NCBI GenBank assembly: GCA_033026295.1
Contig: CM065168.1
Span: 25,149,306 to 25,213,305 of the forward strand
Direction: 5' to 3'
DNA: 64,000 bases
DNA from: Channa striata
Lineage: Eukaryota > Chordata > Actinopteri > Anabantiformes > Channidae
Shown here piece after piece: positions 12,153-23,600 of the stretch. Both the position numbers and the translations under genes were made by a program. Each line of letters begins with the position of its first letter. Positions within the stretch are counted from its first letter, which is position 1. Under the pieces are notes generated by a model. It was given only the letters and a program-made list of their open reading frames with translations, was not told where the DNA came from and did no database searches.

Positions 12153-12255
12153 AAAGTGCATTATAAGAAGAGGTGGTTCTAAAGTTTTAGCCACCCTACT
12201 TACAATAAATGAGGGGGCCAAAACTTTAGAACCAACTCTTCTTATAATGCACTTT
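12153..12255. mobile_element. 103-bp near-perfect hairpin element (MITE-like)
   Basis: The left arm 12153-12192 (begins AAAGTGCATTATAAGAAGAG) and right arm 12216-12255 are reverse complements at 38 of 40 positions, with a 23-base loop. Both mismatches are transition-like or single changes that would still leave a stable stem. Such fold-back structures are typical of miniature inverted-repeat elements. It sits directly beside the (CT)30 run. The family is not known to me. Confidence 0.75.
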
Positions 12256-12372
12256 GACCTCAAGTAATAAACACATAGTAGAATTATCACCTTTCTGACA
12301 ATTTCAACATAAAATCTGAGAAATTTTAAGTAGATTTCATGGCAAAGCTGCTGTATTTGGTTGCATTAAATT

Positions 12373-12408
12373 GGACAGGTGGTCATAATGTTATGCCCGA
12401 TCGGTGTT
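12373..12408 (-). mobile_element. DNA-transposon end fragment
   Basis: On the minus strand this reads 'ACACCGATCGGGCATAACAT' then TATGACCACCTGTCC. It closely follows the 'ACACYGATCAGGCATAACAT' end sequence of a DNA transposon common in fish. No matching opposite end was found. The hairpin to the left may belong to the same composite element. Confidence 0.45.
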
Positions 12409-14800
12409 TAAATCACTCATCAAATTGGGCTTTGATGTTAATAATCTGAAGTGCCACTTTAAGTTTTTACTTGTACTGTAGGTTTTTATCTATTGACACA
12501 AACGTGTACAAAAACTGCCAGATAACGTGATATCCAGACTTGAACACAGACAGTGCATGAAGAAACAGCACATTAGTGTACACAGCTTGTGCCGCCTCAT
12601 GCTGCTGAGTCCATAACACGAGTGGAACAACATGCACAATAGAATGGCCACTGCACCGGAGCTTGTCAGGGGCAAACCAAAACAATAGAGATTTCATTCA
12701 GACCAGCTGACCTCGCTGACACATGGGGCCCTTTGTCCCCATTTCAGCTCCTCTCAACACAACAAGTACAACAAAGCAAAGGGGCTGGAATGTAAATTGC
12801 TCTCCGTCATTCATGTCTGCTTTAAACAAGACACTTCAGGTGACCAGCAAGCAGATGAGCTGGAGTCATTTAGGGATGGTTTGATCTACATGGGGTTACC
12901 TCAAAACCCTGAATCAACATAAGTTATTCCGAGCTATGTGTCGAATAAAGCATATGTAAACCTTTCTTATAAATTTTACAACTAAATCACCTTACCTTTT
13001 ATAGAAACCATGCAGAGGCTGTAGACAGAGGAACTGCCAGTAATCCAAACAAAATGCTTTGAACTTCAGCATTTTGTCAGCTGGGTAGAAAGCCTTAGAT
13101 TAAAAATGGCATTCTACATGGGTCCATGTAAACTTTAAAAAAAAAGATTGTCCCACATTTAGAAGAATAAAGAAAATGGTGCACAAGTTAGACAGTATAG
13201 CTACAACACTGACACTCCACATGGCACAATCCCATCTCAGCATCTGATTATGCATATGTGGGCCACATGGAGGGGGGCTGAACCTGCATCCCTCTGCTGC
13301 TTTTGTTAAAGCTCAGTCATTTTATGCTCTCTTGTACTCCTGTATGCCCAGGTAGAAGCTCCTGGTGCCTTGAGACGGGAGTCAGCTAGTGGTTATCATG
13401 GTGAAAAAGCTTGGTCCAAACAACCATCATTCGTGTAATGCCTTCTTCTTGATCCACTCCTTCTCTCCACGCTCTTTCCCAGTCAGTCAATAGCAGAGGG
13501 GGTCTCCATCATCGCTGCTCCTCACAGTTGAGTTACAGCTGCTCCTATTGTCTAAGCGACCACACTGACAAGGTCTGACTCTGCTGTGCCTCGCTGGGCC
13601 AACAAAGCACACAAAGGCCTCCCTCAGTGGCCGTATCAATTAGGCTTTATCAGATGCTGCACAGCCTCTGCCAGCCCAGGCTGCTCAGAGACAAGCTAAT
13701 CAGCAGAAGCACATGGTGCACAGAGGGGCGAAGCCGCACTCACGAAGGCCAGCCTCACACACACAGACATATGCACAGAAAGCCTGGGCTGGTTGCCAGG
13801 ACAACCACAAACATAGCAATAAAAAGACACTGATGGACCCTTGATGTGACTCTTGCTGATTATTAAAGAACTGGGCTGGTGCGTATCATGCTGAGGAGAA
13901 CCAGAAAAAACCCAAGACAAGAGTGCAGTTAATATTTACATCATTTAACAAGGAAGCTGGTATCGATGTTCCATCATTAGACATCATTGTGAACACAGTA
14001 GTGGGACAGACGAGTACAGATGCATGGATGAATTAATGATGAATTTAGAAACACGGGTCTTCAATAGTTTATGTTACATATGTTTAAATCAAATCTGTGC
14101 AACGAATCAGTGTGTTTTAATGTCACATATGTTTTAAACAGGTTTGATGTGAGTCAAAGAAGCAAAACAATGCTTTAGTTGTTAATAGTCAATACAGCAC
14201 TGGGGAATAATGCCTGCATTTGTAGACTGGTGATATCAAAGGTAAAAGCTGTGAATCCCTTTTAACTTTACCAACACTACACAAACTCTATGATAAAAGA
14301 GTGTTATGACCACTCTCTGTTTAACTTCACTGTGGGGTGGGTGTCATGCTCACTGCCATGATGATTCAGCTGTCAGTAACATTCTGGCAGAGATGCTCGA
14401 ACGGAGGCTGGCCGTGATACCAGCGCAGCTACAGCTTTCAGCTCTGGCTCCGTCAGCTCACTGTGTCACGGAGCAGGGCGGGTGGGGAGCTGCGCAAAGC
14501 GATACGGCAATTATTCAGCCTGATGTGCTGCTTTGAAGTGAGAACAGACAGCATTTTGTAAAAGGCTGTGAGTCATGAAAACAGCAGAGGAAAGTACACA
14601 ATGGAGAACAGTACACCATGGGATGATAATACAGACCAACACCCAAAGTCCAGTCTCATTGTATACAGTGTTTTACTTGGTGGCTTGAAAGTTGAGAAAT
14701 TTACAAAAATGATTAGTTTTCTCCTTCCATGTAAATGTATCAGATGGTTTCACTTATTTTTTTATGCCAATAAATATTTCATGACATTCTCTAATGAGCA
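12409..14800. other. Unannotated stretch
   Basis: No gene recognised. The GC-richer patch 14310-14535 supports a 76-codon frame with no domain features. It could be a conserved non-coding block, which only an alignment could show. Confidence 0.4.
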
Positions 14801-15720
14801 TGTTTACATGGACTTAAGTTGCCAGGTTAAAGTCAGCTTTCTCTAGAAAGCTGATTACTTAATGGTCACGTAAACGGGAGAGCTGGTTTCTCAAATCGGG
14901 GTAGGGAATTACATTTCTGATGGAGAAGGCCAATTTCTCCATATGCATAATCTGTTTTATATATGAACTCCAGGAAATGTGATGAGAAATCAGCCCCAAA
15001 CATTGTCCGGAGTTGGGTTTCAAACATGTAACACACAGCCTGAATTCAGAAGTGTCCTCACAGGAGAAACTTGACTTCATTGTGGGATCAGCACACACAC
15101 AAGGAACAACGTGATAGAAAACTCGGGGCCGCAGGAAACAATGATGAAAGCTGTGCATCTTCAAAAAAAAAAAAAAAAGAGTAGACATAGAAATGATCAA
15201 CACGTGATCAACAAACCACGTCACACACATATGTACTAGAGAGTTTGCTGAATAAAGTCCAGATAATGTCTCACTCAGACATCTTTGTTCTCACATACAT
15301 CCCCTCTGGACAAAGTCAGGATTTTAGTGAATATGTATAAGGGGCTCAGGTTTCTAATCAGCTTTCTCTAACTGCAAATGGGTAACAAAAGGCTGTAGAC
15401 AGAAACATGCGGCTGGGTAAAAGAATGAAAGCAAGGAGAGACCATTAATGGGGCGATGCCGCTTCAGTTTGTGTCAGACAGAAAATTTAACTCACACAAA
15501 GTGCCTGATAGAAGTCTAAATAAATCAGACAATTTCTGTTGTGGATTTTCACTCAATTACTCTGCTCTGACATCAACACACACGCACAGAATTCTCTTTC
15601 ACTGTACAGTTAAAATCTGTGAGCCAGGCTTCCAAAATACAGTTGAGGTGGACAAAAAAATCAGGTTACCTCTTCTGCTGCAGATTTCCAGTGACCATGT
15701 TACTTAGGTGCATGTAAACA
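14801..15720. mobile_element. Non-autonomous DNA transposon with 19-bp terminal inverted repeats
   Basis: The left end TGTTTACATGGACTTAAGT (14801-14819) and the reverse complement of the right end 15702-15720 (TGTTTACATGCACCTAAGT) match at 17 of 19 positions. Inside the left end, CAGCTTTCT and AGAAAGCTG (14834-14853) form a perfect 9-bp hairpin. The same CAGCTTTCTCTA motif recurs at 15358. No transposase frame is present. The 'TGTTTACATGCAC' type of end is familiar from fish MITEs. I could not find a convincing target-site duplication. Confidence 0.65.
15162..15178. repeat. Poly-A run
   Basis: A single-base A tract (about 17) inside the element, possibly the tail of a retroposed insert. No head was identified. 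Confidence 0.6.
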
Positions 15721-18350
15721 CAGTCAGCATGGAGCTGAAATTCAATTAAAGCTCATTTAATCAACTACACCTTACACTGATAACTCCTGTTTTGATTTGC
15801 GCTCAGTTCCTGCCTGCCACCATGTGCTGAGAGTGCAGCACATTATTCAGTCAACTCTCTGTGGTCAACAATGTTTCCAACAATTGCCTTTGTGTTGTGC
15901 TGTAATGCCACCACTTTGTAACATACATTTTCCTATAGTGTCAAAGTAACCCAAGTTACATCACAAGAGTAATTTGTGGAAAGCTAATGATGCTTTACAA
16001 CATAGTCTGATGTGACACGTACATGCTAATTTGAATTGACGCAGTGGCTATGGACAATGCAGTAAAAGGTGTTTCCTTTTCAGTTAGACTATGGAGTGGG
16101 CCACACATGTTGAGAGCACCAGAGTAAACACTTCCTTTTGTGTCAGCCACAGCCGGGGGGGTGGGGGGTTGGTAGCAGCACATTATCGAGCAGACAGTGA
16201 AAACAAATGGGGGCACCATCTATCATGTGGTTTTTTAGAGCCTGAGGTCTGCATGTGGGCAAAATGAAACATCCTCCATGCCTGGTCACCTTTTACTGAA
16301 GGTGAACAAAAGGAATTCCAATTTTAAAATATGATTAATTATAACTATAGCTTTTTTTTTGATTGTTCAAGGCCCTTTTGGGGAACTCAAATCAACAATT
16401 CAGTCAGATAAAGTTGATAAATCAGAGCTTTTAAATAACATCCACTGTTATTAGCCCAACAAGATGACATCTTAATAAACTCAGTAAGGACATAAAGTAT
16501 GGGCTGTTCTGTCGACTGTACCAAAAGCAGCGATGCTCATAACTGCAGAATATGTTTGGCACCTGGGGAATGACAAGCGCTTCACTTTAGTTGAGTTTTG
16601 CTTTAATTTGCAGGCATTGACTGGACTAAACTTGACATACTATTCATTTTATAATGAAGTTAAAGACTCGCAAGACACACCATAAATGTGGAAAAACCAC
16701 AACTCTGAACTTCTCTAGACATTAGGGAGAGAAGTCAAAATGGGACCCATGTGTGAGTAGAGCAGCAAATTTTATTGTGAGAAAGTGGGCATGTTAATGT
16801 TGATGTAAAGTACACAACTCTTACACCATGAATGCCTTTAAGGAAAGACTGTATAAAAGTGTGTTGTACTCAGCCCTCTGAAGCTATCCAGCCTCAGCTT
16901 AAGTTGAAACTGGCATGTGCACACAACCACCTGGCCCCGATAGAAACTAAACAAAAACGGAGTCCAACAATAGCACTTTATCCAAACCCCTGCTGGGTCG
17001 GTAGGATGTTGCTGAATTGCAGTTTGAAATCTACTTCAAGAAACTACTATTGACTATATGTCAGGCTTAGAGGGAACTGCTTTAAAAAGAAGCCAAAGTC
17101 TGAAAGTTGGAATTGTTTGATCATAGAAGTTGCTTTTAACTTTTTGCAATTTCCCACTTGATCCACAAAAACAGGAATAAAGTCAAAATAATGCCATCCT
17201 TCCAGTGTGTCATGCATTCTCAGTCTAGCTCTGTATGTATGTAGAACCAGCTCCAACAGGACATGATTGTTGGAAAAATACAGTGGTTTGTATTTCCTCG
17301 AGAAAACCAGCTGAAGCAACAAACCATCTGCCAGCAGCCGTACTCCACTGCTGACTTAGTTACCAGAACAGATCCCATTATCTTGTTTATCCTCATGGAA
17401 ATTCAACTGTTTACCATGTGACCTACATTTTCTCTACGGATCCAGGTTGCAGGCAGACATCTGAAGAGACACAGCTTGTTGGTGAGTTTAGTGGGTGCCA
17501 GAAATTTGCATGATATGATCAAGATAAGAGTTTGATGCTTTGTTCCCTCTGGATATGAGGCGAAGCTTCACAGGCATGACTGAGAAAGTGTGAGACAGAG
17601 GAAGACACATTGGTGCCATTATCTGATGGTGCAACCTCAACCCTGACCTGCTCTCCTCAGAGTTCATCAAAGGCCTCGCTCTTGTGCATCATATATTGTA
17701 TGCTGTCAAAAACAAGGTGTGTCTCCTAATCACCTGCCTTCATTCTGCCTTAATTCCTTACTAGGAATCAAAACTCTTCCTGCAGAGTGATAAATGGCCA
17801 GTACTGGACTTCACCTCTACAGACCAACCTAAGGAAACCAATACAGACGGCTTACGGCATCCCTATTCAGCCCTAACAGCCCCCACGAGCCCACTGCAAC
17901 CCCAGGGACCACTGCCGGTGTAATTGCAGTTATTGTGAGGCCACAAGAAGCCAGCTGAGGTTTGAGGAGACAGCCATTATGTCCTCACGTGTCTCGCAAA
18001 AGACACTGATTGATAGAGTGGAGGAGATCTGCATGGAAGACTGAGCTCTTTTCCTCAATACTTCTCTGGCTGAAGACAGAAGCTTATAGTGCAGATGGCT
18101 GGATGATAACCCACACAGCACTCTTTAACTTTTCCTAATACTTGGACACAAGAAAGGGGCAAGGAAGACTGGCGGTATACTGGTAAATGAAGCAGCTGCC
18201 TCCTACCCATATCATGAATTTCTGAAGGCCACCTTCACACATTTTCAACAAGTTTCCCAAGGTTCTAGTTTGGGGAGAGGATGTACATGATTGAACCACC
18301 CTCCACCACCCCGACACTTTCACACCTTCATTTAAAGCATATGTTTACAT
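15721..18350. other. Unannotated stretch
   Basis: No gene recognised. It contains a G-rich tract at 16155-16172 (seven then six G, split by one T) within 80 bases of an otherwise featureless region. Confidence 0.4.
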
Positions 18351-18423
18351 AAGCAGTGTAAAGCACTTTGAGTAGCAACAGGTAGAAAAGCGCTATATAA
18401 GTGCAGACCATTTAACACTTAAC
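18351..18423 (+). repeat. SINE tail only (L2-like)
   Basis: 'AAGCAGTGTAAAGCACTTTG', 'CAACAGGTAGAAAAGCGCTA' and 'TATAAGTGCAGACCATTTAA' give the conserved SINE tail with no body or head. 5' truncation like this is expected of target-primed reverse transcription. Confidence 0.7.
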
Positions 18424-18639
18424 AAATATTTTAAGACACACTACTAAAGAAATTTAAATCAAACCATTAAAAGAGGTTTGGTAATGTGAGTTAATGGATG
18501 CAATCACTGATTTTAAAATTAGCTTCTTGTTCCTTCTAGTTTGGGTAGTACATGTAGATATACGCCATTAGACATTAAACACTCTAACTGTCCTATATTA
18601 TATATTATATATATCCTCCAGATTACATCCGTTAGAGGA

Positions 18640-18830
18640 ACATTCAGATTATGTAATCTCGTTGCTCATACTATGGAGTTTGCATGGTCAACCTGCTTTT
18701 CCAGAGCTCCCCGACATCATCAGAGTGATGTTGTCTGGAGGAGTTTTTTCAGCTAGAAGAACAGAAATATTTTGATATTGGAAAGTCAGAGGTAAGTTTA
18801 AAAGGATTATTGCACATTAACACACTAACC
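18640..18830 (-). repeat. Dispersed repeat, copy 1 (minus)
   Basis: Positions 18661-18705 read on the minus strand as TCTGGAAAAGCAGGTTGACC ... CCATAGTATGAGCAAC. This matches 41464-41511 (TTCTGGAAAAGCAAGTTGAC ... CCATAGCGTGAGCAAC). A further shared 'GGAAAGTCAGAGG' block follows in both. The element class is unknown to me. Confidence 0.55.
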
Positions 18831-20087
18831 TAAAGCCACAGAAAATTGAAAACTAGTGAATTTGCCTGCTATTATCAAAATTAAGTCACCAAATTAAGTT
18901 AATAGTGACACACACAGTGCAAATTGTGTTCGATTGTTGTCCATCTTATAACTAAAGATCTTTTCTTGACATCGGAAAAGACAACTGATGACTTTACTGT
19001 TCCTTTATACTAAAAAGTAGGATATACAAGACCACAGAAGTAGTATGGGCATAATTCAAGACAGAAAATACATCTTTTGAACTGATGGCAATTTGACTAA
19101 ATTTTTAATCAGCAGCAGGACCAGAGTCAACATGTTATTTATTTGAGCCATGATAACAGTGGTACTGTCTGAGGCAATCCTCAGAACTAGGAAGCGTTTA
19201 GCAGCTCTCTCCCAGACGCTGCTTATCTTGATCGACCACTGCAGCCTCGCAGTCATCTGGACTGAGGATTAATCTGCTTTGACAAGCATTTTAGTAAAGC
19301 CTTAGAGCTGTGCTCCCTCTAGTGGATTTCTGCCCTAAAGACCTACATTAGTGAGTAAACACATCAGCAGAGGTGTGGTCACACTTGTCAGTGTGCTCCA
19401 CATGAGCTGAGGCATGTTGTGACAGACTGTGTTTAGTAATTTCTCACAAGGATTCTCTTCAAATAATAATGACATTCACTCATAGCAATTAAGAGAGCAA
19501 CATATATATCAGAGGGTTGATTTACCCTTACACTTCATTTAGCAATTTTACTGTCAAAAACAAGTCACATCCTGTACTTTAGTTAATTTACATAAGTATT
19601 ATCACTAAACTCAAAATCAGGATTAGCAAAAAGTAACCATAATGCACTGGAAACAATGTCTAAACCTATGTCAGTTCTTTCCTATGGCTTCAGTTGACTG
19701 ACAGCTGACTGTGTGTTGCTAGGAGACAAGCTGTCAACTTTCATGCATGCTACTAGATACTGGGCTGAGAAGCGCTGGTGTCAGATTTACAGTAATCACT
19801 ATATTTATTTGATCATTTAGCCCTTTGCCATTATGATTCAATTAAATCTTGGCTGACATTTTAGAAGATAGCCACTGCTACTTATAAACATGCTGCTATT
19901 TAGTTATTTGTGGTCAGACCATCATTTCATTCTCGACACGTTTGATTTGATTAATACATGCTGCTGTTTGGATTAAGTAACTGGAGAAAGCTGCAGTAAT
20001 CTTGTGATGAGCCCTTCAAACCTTCAAACCTTCGCTGCCACTTATAAAAACTAATGCTAAAATGTTAAAAGTTTGGATATTGACCAT
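18831..20087. other. Unannotated AT-rich stretch
   Basis: No gene or repeat identified. Confidence 0.45.
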
Positions 20088-20648
20088 ACAGTGGTTTCTT
20101 GCAAGCCAGCAACGTAGATTAGAACAGAGCACAATCAAACAGGGGTTGCAAAAGTTTACATCCTATTATTCAGCAAGGATTTTATTTTTCCATCAATGTA
20201 GAATTTAACGCACAGTGACCATAGTTAATTTAAAGTTAATATTATTAAGGGGGATTGCAAAGATTTTCATTTTTTACAATGTATTTTTATTTAACATTTT
20301 TGTATACTTATGGACCATTTTCATGTTTAATGATGAAGTAACGTCTGTTGTTATCATACAAGGTTTACAGTTATGTTTGCATCCCCCTACCTGTAATTTT
20401 AGCAATACTATAATAATGCACATATGTAGAGCCAGTACACATTACTTCTCCACTAGAACTTTGAATTCTGATGCAGGAACATTTATACTATCTCAGTGTG
20501 CATTAAATGTTATGTTGAGAACCAAAATGATATCTTTGTTTTACTTTTTCTGCCAATTTAATATAGGGGGATGCAAACTTTTGCACTTAAGTTTAGAATT
20601 AGCAATTGTGCAATGTGATTGTCCAACACAGTTGGGATAAACCACTGT
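20088..20648. mobile_element. Non-autonomous Tc1-like element
   Basis: The outer ends are ACAGTGGTTT (from 20088) and its inverse AAACCACTGT (ending 20648). Nested inside are TTGCAAAAGTTTACATCC (about 20146) and, inverted, GGATGCAAACTTTTGCA (about 20569). Two spaced repeat units in each end resemble the double-repeat ends of many fish Tc1 elements, whose sequences also feature 'AAAGTTTACAT'. The 141-codon plus-strand frame inside is very AT-rich, hydrophobic and unlike a transposase, so I do not annotate it as a gene. Confidence 0.5.
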
Positions 20649-23600
20649 TTTGTTAACTTTGTAGACCAGAGCAAGTATGCCTGGTTGAACATACTGTAGT
20701 ACCTCAGTTCTTAATAGTCATATGGGTCAATAGTCACATTAAGCAACATGTACCAGCAATGTTGTCCCTGGCCTATAAAGCCATTATGTGGACTGACATA
20801 GTTTGCAAGATTCTGAGATATTTCCCTGTTTTCATTGCCCCTGGCAGGTGTACCTGGACCAATCCGGTTTTTGAAGCTCTTCTAAGGGGCAAGAATGTTA
20901 GGTTACACCACAAACGAGTTGAAAGGTGACGCAAAATGTCAGCGGAGCCACGCTGCTCAACCTGTAATCTGTCGACTGGATCCAGATGCAGCCTTTTAAT
21001 AGCATGCTTCAAAACAAACAGAGACCATGATATTGTGATTGACAATTGTAAAAAAATGAAAACAAAAGTTTATTACAGTACGAAACATGCTGTGAAGAGG
21101 CACATTTTTTTCTCATGCATGGATTCTTTTAAATTCTGTGTAAATGAAAGGAAACCAGCAGGGTATGGAGGGTGGTGCTTTTTCATGTCTCTGCATGCAG
21201 GTATCATCTGACTGAGGCTGGAGAAAAGTGCAGCGCTAGGAGGATGCTTAGTGTAGTTTTGCCCTGAGTCAGCCTGTCAGCACAAAGCTGGACATCCAAC
21301 AGTGAAAAGGCTAAAATGTTGTATTTACCTTATGTTTGATGCAAGGGTTCGAAAAAAGCTTAAGCTACCTGTTTGGAGGTCTGGAGCCTATTCATGAAGC
21401 CATCATATGAATATGAATGAAAAGTGACTTCGGCTAACACCCATAAACATGACCAAAATGTCCACAGCTAACGTTAGTAATGACTAACCTACACAGATGC
21501 AAATCTGTTTGAGGAAATATTCCCAGAGCAGAGAATGATCGTATTTTCAGGGAGAAACTCTCACTTATGTGGCTTAATTAAATATATTGATAATGCAGGT
21601 TGTTTTCAGTTATTACTGCATTTTGACAAATCAACTTTATATGGAGTAGCAAGTCTAAAGTAAAAAAAAAAAGACCTTTGTTGTGGTTTTGCCTGAATGT
21701 CTGCCCACATTCAGGAAAAAGTTGCAGCGTCTAAAATGGTTAATTCTTTCAAAAACTAAAACAGACGTGGAAACTGATTATAAATCAAAGCCAATTGACT
21801 AAAAGACAGTACAATGCAAAGGCAACAACATTTCATTTAAAGTTAAACGTATTACTGTTGTTTGTTGTACTATGATTGTTAAAAAAAAGAAAAAAATCTA
21901 AATTTTCAACATTTCAGTCATTATTCTCAGACTTTCAATAAAGTATCGTTTCCATTAAATTTCAGCTGTATTTGTTTTCTTATTTCTCTCCAAAAGACCT
22001 CAGTCTCTCTTCCTGACGCTTTTAAAGTGGAGGAGAGGAACTGATGTGATTGGCCATTATTAAAGCCTGCCCAGCATCCACCTGCTCATAATGCCCAGTA
22101 ATATGTATATATACTGTCTATACCAATCTCAGAGATGAGGAAAGTTAAAAAAAAAATAAATAAATCACCTACCATCTGATCATCTGCACCTAATTCAGGA
22201 ATAAAGAACCCATGAACTGTTGAAAAGACAGTTCAGCTTTTGGCTCATAGCTGTCTGTGTTCATAGATTGATGTGGTTTCACCAGCTGCAGCTCACCATT
22301 ACTTTTCACTTGTTTAAAAAAAAGCAGTGTGACCTTCTAAACACAAAAGTTCAATCACCACTCACTTTATGGTGGGGCACTCCAACCAAACCTACTGTCA
22401 AGCCATCAGTTCAATAGTAAAGAGTTGTTGCTTTGGTGTTGGTTAATTGTAGTATGTTATTGGGGATGAGGGTCCCTGAAAGGCCACTGTACTTCAGAGA
22501 AGGTCAACTACAGTACTTATGTCCCCCCACTGCACACAGATTCTCCAGTATTTTTTTATGGACATCACCTTTTGTATTCAGAGCAAGTTTTTGGTTCAGG
22601 CCCACAGAATCTCCCCTGCAGTTAGGAGCAGCACCCTCGTACTCTCCTCTACATACTGATAGGATCCAATTTCATGTGCCAAAAGAAGTGTGTCTTTTAA
22701 TTTTTTTGGCATGACAAAATTAATTTATTTGAACAAGATTAAAGTTTCATAAGGTTGTTCTGCAGGCAGAGCCCTACGTACTGTAGAGCCACTGTAAACT
22801 GGATCACCTTATCTCATGTCTTTACTTTACAGTACTTTCGGACTACACTGTTTGAAATCACGTCTCTTTTCACACCAGTGAACTTTTGCCATTTTTAAAT
22901 CCCAAACTTGCACAGCTGTCGCTTCAGTGAGCAGCCAATTTGGAAGTTCCAAATGTCAGGATTTCCCCCACCTGAGAGCAGCATCAGAGCCAGTGATCAT
23001 CAACAGATAGCAGAAAAAAAACACATCCAGATTAACTGCAAAATCTAATCAAGCAGAGGCCTATTGAGCTTCCACATGTCAACCAAATGATTGTGACTAT
23101 TGAAGATAAAGGACAAACACACAAGAAAGCTAAGAACAGCTCTACAGAAAATACAAAGATGTTTTCAGGTTGAAGAATGACTTCACAAAATAAAACTAGC
23201 CTCATTTTAAAATGATTCATTTTACAATGATAAAACAAAAATAGCAACAAATGAACAAATTTAGGAAGCAGAATGTGGTGGTTCAGCATCTTTATTTTTA
23301 ACTTGAACGATCAAATTATTTGCTAAATGAATCAACCTTTCAATTCAAACTGCTAAATAAGCACAATGTAAGTGTAGTATGCACCAGTAAGGGATCAGGG
23401 TTTTTCTGTCAAAGAGCAGGGTGATGACACTTTCTGATGCTGTCATTGGTCGCAGACAGCTTGGCCTGCGACAGTGAACTGTGATATAACACCGAAGGCC
23501 ATCACATTATCCCCTCTGCATGCAATCACAGCCAACTGATGACAGCTCAAGCCAACAGAGGCTGGATCACTGTAATCATGGGCTGTGTGCACAGGTACAG

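Noticed and set aside
16155..16172. G-quadruplex candidate
   Set aside because: Only two G runs plus GG, so the usual four-tract pattern is not clearly met, and no gene is nearby.
20215..20640. 141-codon open frame
   Set aside because: It lies inside a non-autonomous DNA element, is highly AT-biased, and shows no transposase or other domain.
23425..23480. Inverted GTCGCA/TGCGAC near 23440
   Set aside because: A 6-bp stem with a 12-base loop is expected by chance in this length of DNA.
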